From Pseudooceanicola sp. (GTDB lineage Bacteria > Pseudomonadota > Alphaproteobacteria > Rhodobacterales > Rhodobacteraceae), in NCBI GenBank assembly GCA_002709085.1, contig PAPR01000048.1, positions 1-64,000 on the forward strand: DNA of 64,000 nt, written 5' to 3'. The notes beneath the pieces are model-generated. The model ran no database searches. It saw only the letters and a program-made list of their open reading frames with translations, and was not told the DNA's origin. Numbering within the stretch: position 1 is the first letter of the stretch; each line of letters starts with the position of its first letter. This document shows, piece after piece, positions 26,184 to 35,339 of this stretch. A program made the translations under genes and the position numbers.

Positions 26184-27236
26184 ATGAAATGCCAAAGCCT
26201 GACCGACTTTAAAAAGCCCCTCACGAGCGAGACCCGGCCCGATCCGACCGTCTCGGGGACAGAAGTCCTGTTGCGCGTGACGGCAAACGGCATTTGTCAC
26301 AGCGATCTGCACATCCGCGAGGGGTCGTATAACCTGGGTCAGGGGCGAACTCTCAGCTTTGGCGATCGCGGATTGAAGCTGCCGCTGGTCATGGGGCACG
26401 AGCCGACCGGGCGGGTCCTGGCCCTGGGTCCGGACGCTGGCGAGGTCGATACCAGCAAAGATTACGTCATCTATCCTTGGCAAGGTTGCGGCGATTGTTT
26501 CCAGTGTAATATGGGGCGTGAAAACTATTGTGCGTCGCCGCAGTATCTTGGGCTGAATGTGGATGGCGGTTATGCCGACACGATCAAGATCCCACATCCG
26601 CGTTACTTGTTCGACATGGGCACGCTCAGCCCCGAAATTGCCGCGCCGCTGGCCTGTTCGGGCCTGACTACGTTTTCCGCGCTGAAAAAGGTCGAGGACA
26701 CGATAAAGGAAGCGCCGGTGGTCATCATCGGGGCCGGCGGGCTTGGCCTGATGGCGATCGGGTTGGTTCAGGCGATGGGCGGGCTTGCGCCCGTGGTGGT
26801 CGATCTCGACCCGGCCAAGCGGAAGGCGGCCCTGGCAGCGGGCGCGGCCCAGGCGATTGACGGTGCCGCGGATGATGCCGTGGCGCAGGTGCAGGCAGCG
26901 GTGGGCGGCCCGGCCCTGGCAGCGATCGATCTGGTCGGGGCCGAAAGCAGCGCGGGCCTTGCGTTCGATGCTGTCGGCAAGGGCGGCAAGATCGTCATGG
27001 TCGGCCTGTTTGGCGGGGCAGCCAGCTGGCCGCTGCCGCTGATCCCGGTCAAGGCGGTGACGATCCTGGGCAGCTATGTCGGATCGTTGAAGGAATTCGG
27101 TGAATTGATGGCCCTCGCGGTGGATGGCAAGGTGCCGGCCCTGCCGACCCAGACCCATGAATTGGAAAAGGCGAGCGAACTTCTCGACCAGCTGGAAGAA
27201 GGTAAGATCATCGGCCGCGCGGTTCTGGTTCCCTAA
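26184..27236 (+). CDS. Zinc-dependent medium-chain alcohol dehydrogenase
   Basis: The 350-residue enzyme is an MDR alcohol dehydrogenase: catalytic zinc ligands in GICHSDLH and GHEPTGRV, structural zinc cysteines CGDCFQCNMGRENYC, and the cofactor loop IGAGGLGLMAIGL. A segment LGQGRTLSFGDRGLKLPLVM between the first ligand and GHE is longer than in common ADHs and recalls dehydrogenases acting on hydroxyacyl-CoA or cyclic alcohols; that is a weak hint. ATG 26178 is only one base after AAGGGA, so ATG 26184, seven bases after it, is the better start. It converges on the acyl-CoA dehydrogenase operon and shares its operator. Confidence 0.88.
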   Translation: MKCQSLTDFKKPLTSETRPDPTVSGTEVLLRVTANGICHSDLHIREGSYNLGQGRTLSFGDRGLKLPLVMGHEPTGRVLALGPDAGEVDTSKDYVIYPWQGCGDCFQCNMGRENYCASPQYLGLNVDGGYADTIKIPHPRYLFDMGTLSPEIAAPLACSGLTTFSALKKVEDTIKEAPVVIIGAGGLGLMAIGLVQAMGGLAPVVVDLDPAKRKAALAAGAAQAIDGAADDAVAQVQAAVGGPALAAIDLVGAESSAGLAFDAVGKGGKIVMVGLFGGAASWPLPLIPVKAVTILGSYVGSLKEFGELMALAVDGKVPALPTQTHELEKASELLDQLEEGKIIGRAVLVP

Positions 27237-27256
27237 GAGAGGCCGTAATCGTGAAT

Positions 27257-27285
27257 GAAAAACCCGCCTCGCGGCGGGTTTTTTT
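27257..27285. terminator. Bidirectional terminator
   Basis: AACCCGCC (27261-27268), loop TCGC, GGCGGGTT (27273-27280) and then a T run on the plus strand; on the other strand the stem is followed by TTTTC. It ends both the alcohol dehydrogenase and the convergent acyl-CoA dehydrogenase operon. Confidence 0.9.
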
Positions 27286-27312
27286 GCTGTGAGCCATCGC
27301 AAAAGCGACGGT

Positions 27313-28467
27313 TTACAAGCCCAAATCCTTGGCAATTGAATTGCGCATGACCTCGTTGCTGCCGCCGCCGATCCGCATGAGGCGCGCGTCGCGGAAATGC
27401 CGCTCCATCGGAAAGTCAGGCGTTAGGGAATAGCCGCCGAGGATTTGCATGCCCTCATCAGCGACGCGGGAATAGGCCTCGGTGGTATAAACCTTTGCGA
27501 TAGAGGCCTCCTTGCGACAGGCCAGCCCCGCATCCAGGCGACGTGCCAGATCGTAGGTCAACAGGCGTGAAGTGTGCACCGCCACCTGCATGTCGGCCAG
27601 CTTGTGCTGAATTGCCTGAAACTTGCCGATCGGCTGACCGAATTGAACTCGTTCCTTGGCGTAGTTCAACGCGCAGTCCAGCGCGGCCTGCGATGCCCCG
27701 GTCACTTGTGCGGCCAACGAAAACCGTTCCTTGTTAAGATTGGTCATCAGGTGTTTCCAGCCGCCATTCAGATCGCCCAAGAGGTCGTCGCGATGCACCC
27801 GCACATCCTCGTAGGTCACCCGGTTGGTGCCGACCGAGCGGAAACAAAGCGTCTCGAGGCGCTCGATGGTGACGCCTGGAGTCTTGGGGTCGACAAAAAA
27901 GAGGCTGATACCCTTGTGGTTTGGCACCTCCGTATCGGTGCGCGTTACCAGCACGGTACGGTCGGCCAGGTCGATCTGGGAATTGAAGACCTTGGCCCCA
28001 TTGATGATGAAGTGATCCCCGTCAGCGACAGCACGGGTCTGCACGGCCGAGGCATCCGAGCCTGCGTTCGGTTCGGTCAAACTCATCGAGGATTTGAACT
28101 TGCCCTCCACGATCAGCGGCAGGTACTTGCGCCGCTGTTCCTCGCTACCGTAAGTCAGAAGCGAATGTGCGCCGTGCACTGTGGCGCGATAAAACAGCAC
28201 GGCCAGTTCAAGAAATCCATAGGACAGCTCTTCCTGGATGATACCCAGTTCGACAAAGCCCAGGCCCGACCCACCATATTCTTCGGGGATCGCCACGCCG
28301 AGCCAGCCGAGGTCGGCCATCTTGTCATAGGTGTCCAGCGGCGGGATCTTGTTCTGGTCGCAGTGGCGGACGTAGTCTTCGGGAACTTCGTTGCGCACAA
28401 AATCGCGGACGGAATCGCGCAGCAACATTTGTTCTTCAGTGAAGCCGAAATCTCGATCCGTATACAT
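27313..28467 (-). CDS. Acyl-CoA dehydrogenase (isovaleryl-type active site)
   Basis: A 384-residue flavoprotein that introduces an alpha,beta double bond in an acyl-CoA, passing electrons to ETF. FAD/substrate blocks are SMSLTEPNAGSDASAVQTRAV and the INGAKVFNSQID segment; the C-terminal FAD region is DEGMQILGGYSLTPDFPMERHFRDARLMRIGGGSNEVMRNSIAKDLG. The usual catalytic Glu of medium-chain enzymes (EGT) is replaced by glycine (IGGGSNEV). A glutamate in NLNKERFSLAA aligns with Glu254 of isovaleryl-CoA dehydrogenase and is probably the base, pointing to a branched or otherwise unusual acyl group. AAGGGG precedes ATG 28467. It is the last gene of the operon. Confidence 0.9.
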   Translation of the reverse strand: MYTDRDFGFTEEQMLLRDSVRDFVRNEVPEDYVRHCDQNKIPPLDTYDKMADLGWLGVAIPEEYGGSGLGFVELGIIQEELSYGFLELAVLFYRATVHGAHSLLTYGSEEQRRKYLPLIVEGKFKSSMSLTEPNAGSDASAVQTRAVADGDHFIINGAKVFNSQIDLADRTVLVTRTDTEVPNHKGISLFFVDPKTPGVTIERLETLCFRSVGTNRVTYEDVRVHRDDLLGDLNGGWKHLMTNLNKERFSLAAQVTGASQAALDCALNYAKERVQFGQPIGKFQAIQHKLADMQVAVHTSRLLTYDLARRLDAGLACRKEASIAKVYTTEAYSRVADEGMQILGGYSLTPDFPMERHFRDARLMRIGGGSNEVMRNSIAKDLGL

Positions 28468-28481
28468 CGTTTATCCCCTTA

Positions 28482-29639
28482 TCAACGTTGTGAAAACCGG
28501 CGGCCAACCAGATCGCTGGCAATATTGGTCTTCTGCATGTCAATGTGGCCACCGCCGATGCCCCAGACCCAGGAGTCGCGCACCTTTTGCTCCATCGGAT
28601 AATCGGACGAATAGCCGCAAGCGCCCATGACCTGCATGCCGTTGGCGACGACGCGACGGACGGCTTCGTTGGCGAAACACTTGGCGACGCTGGTATCCAT
28701 CATAGAGGGAAGGCCATCGCCCGCTTCGACCGCTGCGCGGTGAATCAAGAGACGGGTGGCATCGACATCCACCTTCATCTCGGCAAGCCGCAGTTGAACC
28801 GCCTGGAAATCGACGAGGGGTTTGCCGAACTGAGTGCGTTCCTGCGTATATTCCAGTGCGACCTCCAATGCCGAGGCAGCGATGCCCAGCGAGCAGGTCG
28901 CATTGCCCAAACGCTCCATGTTGAAGGTCTGCATCAGATCGCTTACGCCCCCCGCGGGAACGATGATGTTCTCGACAGGGATTTCGACGTTATCAAGATA
29001 GATTTCGGCGTTGTGAAACCCGTGAACGCCCATGAACCTTTCTGGGCGCCCGAAACTGACACCGGGGGTGTCCTTTTCGAAAAAGACGGCCCCCACGCCA
29101 GCCCCGCCGGGCTTGTCCTCAAGCCGGCAATACAAAACGTAGCCCTCGGAATAGCCCGCACCGCTGCACCAACGTTTGGTGCCGTTGATCACCAGCTTGT
29201 CGCCCTTGCGCTCGGCGCGGGTCGTCAGGTCGGTCATTGCGGTGCCGGTGTCGGGTTCGGACATGGCAACCGAAACCATATAATCCCCCGAACAGACCTG
29301 GGGCAGAACCTTTTTCTTTAACCACTCAGGGGCGGCATAAAGAATGGTCTGCGTTGGACCGCAGTTGGATTCGAACACCGGAAAGGCCGAGGCAGGTGAG
29401 ATTTTCGCAAGCTCTTCGAGCACGATCAACGCGTCGACCTTGCCGACCCCCAGACCGCCATATTCCTCTGGGATGTTGACGCCCAGAAAGCCCAGCTCGC
29501 CCATGCGGCGGCGCGTTGCCGCCGACACGGGCGCGCCGGTGCTTTCGCACTCGACGGCCACAGCCCTAAGTTCGTCGCGCGCGAATTTCTCGGCGGTTTG
29601 ACGGAATTCTTCCTGACGCGCTGACAGGCGGAAGGACAT
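28482..29639 (-). CDS. Second acyl-CoA dehydrogenase of the island
   Basis: A 385-residue acyl-CoA dehydrogenase paralogue with VAMSEPDTGTAMTDLTTRA, INGTKRWCSGAGY and a C-terminal MQVMGACGYSSDYPMEQKVRDSWVWGIGGGHIDMQ segment. As in its neighbour, the EGT glutamate is replaced (IGGGHIDM) and an alternative base is present in FNMERLGNATC. The two proteins differ clearly in sequence, so they may form a heteromer or act on successive intermediates. A TTG in frame at 29654 would overlap the SDR gene; ATG 29639 starts where the family starts. It is 7 bases after the SDR stop and 14 before the next gene. Confidence 0.9.
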   Translation of the reverse strand: MSFRLSARQEEFRQTAEKFARDELRAVAVECESTGAPVSAATRRRMGELGFLGVNIPEEYGGLGVGKVDALIVLEELAKISPASAFPVFESNCGPTQTILYAAPEWLKKKVLPQVCSGDYMVSVAMSEPDTGTAMTDLTTRAERKGDKLVINGTKRWCSGAGYSEGYVLYCRLEDKPGGAGVGAVFFEKDTPGVSFGRPERFMGVHGFHNAEIYLDNVEIPVENIIVPAGGVSDLMQTFNMERLGNATCSLGIAASALEVALEYTQERTQFGKPLVDFQAVQLRLAEMKVDVDATRLLIHRAAVEAGDGLPSMMDTSVAKCFANEAVRRVVANGMQVMGACGYSSDYPMEQKVRDSWVWGIGGGHIDMQKTNIASDLVGRRFSQR

Positions 29640-29646
29640 GGACGTA

Positions 29647-30420
29647 TCAGGCAACGACCAGCCCTCCGTCGACAGGCAGCAGAACGCCCGAGATCATCTT
29701 GGCATCGTCCGAGCAGAGGAACAGAGCGGCATCGGCGATCTCTTCTGGCTGGATAAGACGGCCAAGCGGAACCCGTTCGATGAATTTCTGCGTCAGCACC
29801 TCTGGCGAGATGATGTCCGGGTTCCGGTTCATAAACGATGGCCAAAGCGGCGTTTCGACCGGGCCGGGGCAGATGGTATTGGCGCGGATGTTATCCTTGC
29901 CATGACCCAGCGCGATACATTGGGCCAGAATATTCAGCCCCGATTTGGCAATCGAATAGCTGGGGGATGCCGGCGAGGGCTTCAAACCGGAAACGGAGCT
30001 GGTGAACAGCACCGAGCCGCCGCCGTTTTTGATCATATGCGGCAAGAGGTGTTTGAAGCCAAAGAACCCGCCTTTGAGGTGAATTGAAAGCTGAAGGTCG
30101 TATTCTTCTTCGCTGGTCTCCGAAATGGCGCCGGCACCGGCAATGCCGGCATTGTGCCAATACGCATCCACGCGACCGAACGCCTTGATCGATTCATCGA
30201 CCATACGCTTGAGGTCGGCCTCTTTGCCGGTGTCGACCTGAACGAAAATCGCCTCGCCGCCACTTTTGTTGATGTCATCGGCGACAGATTGTCCTGCATC
30301 GGCATTCAGGTCCACAACGACGACTTTAGCACCTTCGCGGGAAAACAGCTTGGCCGCCGATGCGCCCATGCCGGATCCTGAACCCGTGATGACGGCCACT
30401 TTGTCCTGAAGTCTGTTCAT
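29647..30420 (-). CDS. Short-chain dehydrogenase/reductase
   Basis: A 257-residue classical SDR: TGSGSGMGASAAKLF cofactor motif, DLNAD after the second strand (favouring NAD over NADP), catalytic serine in FTSSVSGLKPS, and YSIAK. The C-terminal FLCSDDAKMISGVLLPVDGG is standard. In this operon it probably oxidises a hydroxyacyl-CoA or ring alcohol to the ketone, next to the acyl-CoA dehydrogenases. AGAGGAGA lies before ATG 30420. Confidence 0.9.
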   Translation of the reverse strand: MNRLQDKVAVITGSGSGMGASAAKLFSREGAKVVVVDLNADAGQSVADDINKSGGEAIFVQVDTGKEADLKRMVDESIKAFGRVDAYWHNAGIAGAGAISETSEEEYDLQLSIHLKGGFFGFKHLLPHMIKNGGGSVLFTSSVSGLKPSPASPSYSIAKSGLNILAQCIALGHGKDNIRANTICPGPVETPLWPSFMNRNPDIISPEVLTQKFIERVPLGRLIQPEEIADAALFLCSDDAKMISGVLLPVDGGLVVA

Positions 30421-30453
30421 TTTTTAGTCTCCTCTACTAGGTTACACTTTCCC

Positions 30454-31731
30454 TCAACGGGCATTCATCAAGTCGGGCAGGAAAAGGCTGAGCTCTGGTA
30501 TAAAGACGATGATCAGCGTGCAGATCATCAGCACCACCAGAAAGGGCAGAGTTCCCCTGACCACGGCCGAAATCGGTTCGCGGAACATGCCGGACATCGC
30601 AAACAAGGCCATGCCGAACGGCGGCGTCGCTTGCGCCACCATCATCGCAGCGACGGTTATGACGCTGAAATGCAGGAGGTTGATCTGGGCTTCGATCAGT
30701 ACCGGCAGCAGGATCGGGATGGTGATATACATGATCGGGACCGGGTCCATGACCATGCCCAGCACGAAAAACAGGGCAATGATCGCCAGCAGCAACATGA
30801 GTGGGCTAAGCCCCAGTTCGGTGATCCCGGCCATCAGCGCCTGTGGCACCTTGAGGTAGGTCACCATGACCGCCATCATGGTCGCTCCGCCAAGAATGAT
30901 GAAGATGACTGCGGTGCTGATGATGGCGTCTCGCGCGCTCAGCAGAAAGTTCTCCATCGTCAGCGTGCGGAAGAGAAATTTGCTCACCAGCAGCGAATAA
31001 ACGATTGAGACGGCGGCGGCTTCGGTCGGGGTGAAAATCCCACCATAGATGCCGCCCAGAACGACGGGGGGCATCAGCAGAACCGGGAAGGCCTTTTTGA
31101 ACGTGGTAAATCGCTCCGCCCAGCTGGCGGCGGGTTTGACCTGCATGCCCAGACGCCGTGCCCGTACGACGGCGACCACGATCAGGAACACGCCGACCAG
31201 GATGCCCGGAATGACGCCGGCCACGAAATAGGTCGACACGTCGCCCTGCACCAGCGTGGCGAAGAGAACCATGTAAATGCTTGGTGGGATCATCTGGCCC
31301 AGAGTGCCGGAACAGACGATCAACCCCATACTGCCCTTTTTGTCGTACCCCTGACGTAACATCTCGGGGATGGCGATGGCGCCGACCGCGGCCACCGTGG
31401 CAATGCCGGACCCAGAGAGGGCGCCAAAAATCATGCAAGCCATCACCGCCGCTGCGGCGATGCCACCCGGCAGGTGGCCGACCATGGCGTCCAGGAACCG
31501 GAACAGGTAGGCGCTGGGTCCGCAGTGCAGCATGATGTTGCCGGAAAAGATGAAATACGGCACCGCCATCAGCACGAACACGTCCATCGAGACGTAGAAT
31601 TGCTGGGCGAACGTCGAGACTGGCAAACCCAGCACGAACAGACCCATGTAGGCGCCCGATGCGGTGAGCGCGACGAAAACCGGCATGCCCAGGACCAGGA
31701 ACAGGGCGAAGAGAGATAGGCCAATAACCAC
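30454..31731 (-). CDS. TRAP transporter large permease (DctM family), island
   Basis: A 425-residue permease with about 12 hydrophobic segments and the DctM signatures YFIFSGNIMLHCG, GALSGSGIATVAAVGAIAIPEMLRQGYDKK and GTLGQMIPPSIYMVLFA. Start is GTG 31731 with GGAGA upstream, 17 bases after the dctQ stop. It should import the acid degraded by the linked dehydrogenases. Confidence 0.92.
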   Translation of the reverse strand: MVIGLSLFALFLVLGMPVFVALTASGAYMGLFVLGLPVSTFAQQFYVSMDVFVLMAVPYFIFSGNIMLHCGPSAYLFRFLDAMVGHLPGGIAAAAVMACMIFGALSGSGIATVAAVGAIAIPEMLRQGYDKKGSMGLIVCSGTLGQMIPPSIYMVLFATLVQGDVSTYFVAGVIPGILVGVFLIVVAVVRARRLGMQVKPAASWAERFTTFKKAFPVLLMPPVVLGGIYGGIFTPTEAAAVSIVYSLLVSKFLFRTLTMENFLLSARDAIISTAVIFIILGGATMMAVMVTYLKVPQALMAGITELGLSPLMLLLAIIALFFVLGMVMDPVPIMYITIPILLPVLIEAQINLLHFSVITVAAMMVAQATPPFGMALFAMSGMFREPISAVVRGTLPFLVVLMICTLIIVFIPELSLFLPDLMNAR

Positions 31732-31747
31732 GTTGCAGTCTCCAGCG

Positions 31748-32290
31748 TTAATTGGTCGACACAGGGTCGTTTGGACGCTCGTTTACCGAATTTCCGGTAA
31801 CCGCGACGTAGAGTGAGGTGATGACTTCGCTAATGCCGAACAATACGGCCACCCCCATGCCCAGCGGCACCGAGGTCGCGGGAATCCAAGCGGGTGTGGA
31901 ACTGCCAAAGATGGTCAGCCCAAAGCGGTATTGATCTGAAACCCAGACTATGCCGGACCAAAAGAGCACGCAGACCACCACGAGGAAGACAACCCGCTGC
32001 AATAGCTCCCAATAGCGGTGCGTTTTTTCGGGCAGGGCATTGGACAGGACATCTACGGCAATATGCTGTTTTCGAAACAGCGCTGGGCCGACAAGTAAAA
32101 AACAGGCGTATAGCACCGTATAGCGCGAGATCGCTTCGATCATCTGGTCGGATTCTCCGAACCCGTACCTGAAGATGACGCTGGCAAAGGCGACGAGCGC
32201 ACTAACGATGAGCAATGCGATGCCCACCCAATCAATGATAACGGTAAGACGGCCTGCGATGCGGTCAATTTTGATTGCCAATGATTTCAT
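31748..32290 (-). CDS. TRAP transporter small membrane subunit (DctQ family), island
   Basis: A 180-residue protein with four hydrophobic helices (about 17-40, 50-72, 90-112, 135-160). The frame opens 17 codons earlier at 32341, but ATG 32290 has GAGGG at a normal distance and begins with the usual short cytoplasmic KSLAIKIDRI segment. It connects the receptor to the permease. Confidence 0.87.
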   Translation of the reverse strand: MKSLAIKIDRIAGRLTVIIDWVGIALLIVSALVAFASVIFRYGFGESDQMIEAISRYTVLYACFLLVGPALFRKQHIAVDVLSNALPEKTHRYWELLQRVVFLVVVCVLFWSGIVWVSDQYRFGLTIFGSSTPAWIPATSVPLGMGVAVLFGISEVITSLYVAVTGNSVNERPNDPVSTN

Positions 32291-32371
32291 TGGTAATGCC
32301 CTCGCGGGCTGAAGAAATAACGAAATTGATCGGCGTTCCACGCGGTATTAGCCATTGTCGAGCCCCTTTGA

Positions 32372-32447
32372 CCTGCAGCTACTTTAGCTGCGGGCCAGGA
32401 AAATTGGATTGTGAGGGCGGCGCGACCCTTTGTTGGAGGTGCCGCCC
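32372..32447 (-). other. Two stem-loops between dctP and dctQ
   Basis: GGGCGGC (32415-32421) can pair with GCCGCCC (32441-32447), and CCTGCAGCT (32372-32380) with AGCTGCGGG (32386-32394). Neither is followed by a T run on the minus strand. Such loops after a binding-protein gene usually stabilise its message so that the receptor is made in excess over the permease. Confidence 0.5.
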
Positions 32448-32457
32448 CCTTGGAACG

Positions 32458-33519
32458 TTATTGATCGCGCAGGCGGTTCGCCTCATCGATAAGCGCTTGA
32501 CCGGCTGGGTTGTCGCTGATGAAGGCGTCGAGGACAGGTAACGTCTTCTCCCGCATGGCCGCTGCCACTTCCGGAGTGAGCGGCGGCTCAACCTGAACGT
32601 CCATCTCGGTGGCAATCTTTTCCAGGGTGCTGGACACCGTCTGTTCGGTCACATCAAAGCCCATGATCTCGATCTCAGCGCCGACTTCCAAAACAATTTG
32701 CTGAATATCTTCCGGCAGCTTGTCGAAGAAGCGGTTGGAGACGACTAGCGGAAGGCCAGCGTACCAGAGAGGAACCTGGCTGAGGTAGTTGATCGGAATC
32801 TTGTTGTCATAGGTGAAAAGGACACCCGTGATGGTCCCGTCGACTGTCCCCTGCGCAATGGCGGTGCTGAATTCTGCGTAGGCCATGGAAATCGGCGACG
32901 CACCGAGCTCTTTCAGGCTTTGCGAAAGGTATTTCCCGCCCGGAATGCGGATTTTCAGCCCTTCGAAATCCGACATCGCTTTGATCGGACGTTTGGTGTT
33001 GATCGTCGCGCCAACATAGTCGGTCGGCGCGATTGCGACGACGGTGATGCCTTTTTCCTTCATGCTCGCCTTCAATGCACCGCCACCTTTTTCGCTCTGC
33101 ACGAATTCACGCAGATGAGTCTGGTCGCTGGCGGTGATGTCGAAAAGGAAAGGCAGCTCCAGAACACCCCAGAGAGGGTCGAGGGTGGCTGCAATTGTAT
33201 TCAGGCTATAGGCGGCGTCGATCTGGCCAGACAGCATCCCATTGAATTCCTGGGTGATCGGCATCAACTGCTGCGCCGGAAAGACATCGATGACCAGACG
33301 TCCTTCGGTGCGCTTCTCGACCTCTTCCTTGAATTTGGAGACGTTCTTATGGTGCTGGGTTACGGTCGGATATGGGTGCGACAGCTTCATGACAATCGGG
33401 TCGTCTGCGGCTTGCGCGGAAAAAGCCGAGAGAGACATCGCAGCGATACCCCCGGCCAACATGGCAAAGCGTCCGACGAGGCTCTTGCCGGAAGTTGATT
33501 TGAACAATGTGGTAATCAC
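32458..33519 (-). CDS. TRAP transporter substrate-binding protein (DctP family), island
   Basis: A 353-residue periplasmic receptor with a long signal peptide ending near FSAQAAD. Conserved DctP parts are MKLSHPYPTVTQHHKNVSKFKEEVEKRTEGRLVIDVFPAQQLMP, and the arginine in LKIRIPGGKYLSQSLKELGASPISMAYAEFSTAIAQGTVDG. The start is GTG 33519 with GGGAG upstream. As the first transporter gene in the operon it should define the imported acid; nothing in the sequence names it. Confidence 0.9.
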   Translation of the reverse strand: MITTLFKSTSGKSLVGRFAMLAGGIAAMSLSAFSAQAADDPIVMKLSHPYPTVTQHHKNVSKFKEEVEKRTEGRLVIDVFPAQQLMPITQEFNGMLSGQIDAAYSLNTIAATLDPLWGVLELPFLFDITASDQTHLREFVQSEKGGGALKASMKEKGITVVAIAPTDYVGATINTKRPIKAMSDFEGLKIRIPGGKYLSQSLKELGASPISMAYAEFSTAIAQGTVDGTITGVLFTYDNKIPINYLSQVPLWYAGLPLVVSNRFFDKLPEDIQQIVLEVGAEIEIMGFDVTEQTVSSTLEKIATEMDVQVEPPLTPEVAAAMREKTLPVLDAFISDNPAGQALIDEANRLRDQ

Positions 33520-33617
33520 CTTTTTCTCCCTAGTTGGTAATTTTTTTATGGACGTGTCGTCGTGTCGGCCCGCTGTGCGCCGAAAGAGGGCGCATGCGGA
33601 CAGAACTCCGGTTCATC

Positions 33618-35102
33618 TCAGCCGTACGGATAAGGATACTCGCCGCTGAGATTGATCATGGTTGACTTCGGTTCAGTATAGGCCTCAAGCGCGTCGGGGC
33701 CGTTTTCACGCCCGATGCCGCTTATCTTGAAACCGCCGTACGGCAGGCCAGGATGCAGGATCCGGTAGGTGTTCACCCAGACGGTGCCGGCCATGATTTC
33801 GCGCGAGACGCGGTGTGCGCGGCCCAGATCCTGGGTCCAAAGCCCGGCCGTCAGACCATACCGAACGCCGTTTGCAATCTCGATGGCATCGTCTTCGGTT
33901 TCGAATGGGATCATCGATACGACGGGGCCAAAGATCTCTTCCTGGGCAATGCGCATTCCGGGATCCACGTCGGCAAAAACCGTCGGCGAGACAAAGTAGC
34001 CATTTTCCAAACCGCTTGGGGACACGGCTGTCCCGCCGGCCAACAGCCGCGCGCCTTCGGCCTTGCCGATGTCAAAATAGCCGAGCGTCTTTTCATACTG
34101 GGCCTGATGAGTTTGCGGCCCGACATGGGTCGTCTCATTCATTGGATCGCCGACCCGGACGTCCTTCGCACGGCGCTGGACCTCTTCAACGACCCGGTCA
34201 TACATCGACCGTTGGACCAGAATGCGCGATCCCAAAGCGCAGCTTTGTCCGCAGGCCATGAAGCCTGCGTGCGTGACCGCATTTATGGCCTGTTCCATAT
34301 TAGCATCGTCAAAAATAATATGGGGGGACTTTCCACCGCATTCGAACGAAACACGTTTGAGGTTTGTCGCCCCGGCGCGCATGATTTCGCGCGCGGTCCG
34401 GTGCTCGCCGGTGAAGCTCAGCTTGTTCACGTCCGGGTGGCCGGCCAGATGCGCGCCCGCCGTCTGCCCATAGCCCGGCACGATGTTGACCACGCCCGGC
34501 GGGAAGCCCGCCTCTTCGATGAGCTTGGCGAGTTCGAATGTCGTAACCGTCGTATGTTCGGCCACCTTGATAACCATCGCGCAACCGGCAGCCAGTGCGG
34601 GGGCCAGTTTCATGGTGGTGACAAGCGTTGGCGCATTCCAAGGCACAATTGCCCCGACAACTCCGATAGGAATGCGATTTGTATAGGCCATCACATCCGG
34701 ATTAATCTCAAGGACGCGCCCATCCATCTTGTCGGCATATCCAGCGAAATAATAATACCACTGTGCCTCGGCGGTGATATTGGCGCGGGTCTCGCGCAAT
34801 GGGCGACCGTTATCGCGGGTTTCAAGCTCGGCCAACCTCGGCGCATTGGCTTCAAGAAGCTCACCTAATTTACGGATAAGCCCAGCCCGCTGTGAGGGGG
34901 GCATGGTGCGCCATGGGCCACGCATCGCTTCGTTGGCGGCAGCGACCGCCCTGTCGATGTCCTTGACGCCCCCGAATGCGGTTAATGCCCAAGGGGCACC
35001 TGTCGCAGGGTTGATCGACGGAACGAGCTCTCCGTCAATGGGATCGACCCATTCGCCCCCAATAAAGAGCTTTCTTTGAATATAGGAATATTGTTCGGTC
35101 AT
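33618..35102 (-). CDS. NAD(P)-dependent aldehyde dehydrogenase
   Basis: A 494-residue ALDH-superfamily enzyme. The oxyanion-site sequence is VPWNAP, the general-base glutamate lies in SFECGGKSPHI, and the nucleophile is the cysteine in MACGQSCALGSR. The C-terminus has EEIFGPV and LPYGGFKISGIGRENG. It should oxidise the aldehyde made by the linked alcohol dehydrogenase. ATG 35102 has AAGGTG upstream; an ATG five codons earlier is less well placed. It is the promoter-proximal gene of the minus-strand operon of the island. Confidence 0.92.
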   Translation of the reverse strand: MTEQYSYIQRKLFIGGEWVDPIDGELVPSINPATGAPWALTAFGGVKDIDRAVAAANEAMRGPWRTMPPSQRAGLIRKLGELLEANAPRLAELETRDNGRPLRETRANITAEAQWYYYFAGYADKMDGRVLEINPDVMAYTNRIPIGVVGAIVPWNAPTLVTTMKLAPALAAGCAMVIKVAEHTTVTTFELAKLIEEAGFPPGVVNIVPGYGQTAGAHLAGHPDVNKLSFTGEHRTAREIMRAGATNLKRVSFECGGKSPHIIFDDANMEQAINAVTHAGFMACGQSCALGSRILVQRSMYDRVVEEVQRRAKDVRVGDPMNETTHVGPQTHQAQYEKTLGYFDIGKAEGARLLAGGTAVSPSGLENGYFVSPTVFADVDPGMRIAQEEIFGPVVSMIPFETEDDAIEIANGVRYGLTAGLWTQDLGRAHRVSREIMAGTVWVNTYRILHPGLPYGGFKISGIGRENGPDALEAYTEPKSTMINLSGEYPYPYG

Positions 35103-35276
35103 TCGGACACCTTGCATCTTTTAACTCAGGCCAATAGGCGACATTACGGTCACTCCATTGGAATGCCATCTATTGCCGGCCAGCAAAAATTCGGATCCCG
35201 CCTGCGCGGGAAGTCTGGTCGAAAGAATGCAAGTATTGTCAGCTGTGGCTGCAATTGCGTTTCTTTCTGTTAATGG

Positions 35277-35306
35277 ATTGAAACGTTCCAATGGCTTTCC
35301 TGTCAA
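35277..35306 (-). promoter_or_regulatory. Sigma-70 promoter of the aldehyde dehydrogenase operon
   Basis: On the minus strand TTGACA (35306-35301, perfect -35), an 18-base spacer and TTCAAT (35282-35277). Transcription would begin near 35270, giving a leader of about 170 bases before the aldehyde dehydrogenase gene. Confidence 0.55.
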
Positions 35307-35339
35307 CGAAGGTGTCCTTGCGTAAAGCCTGAAAGGCCC

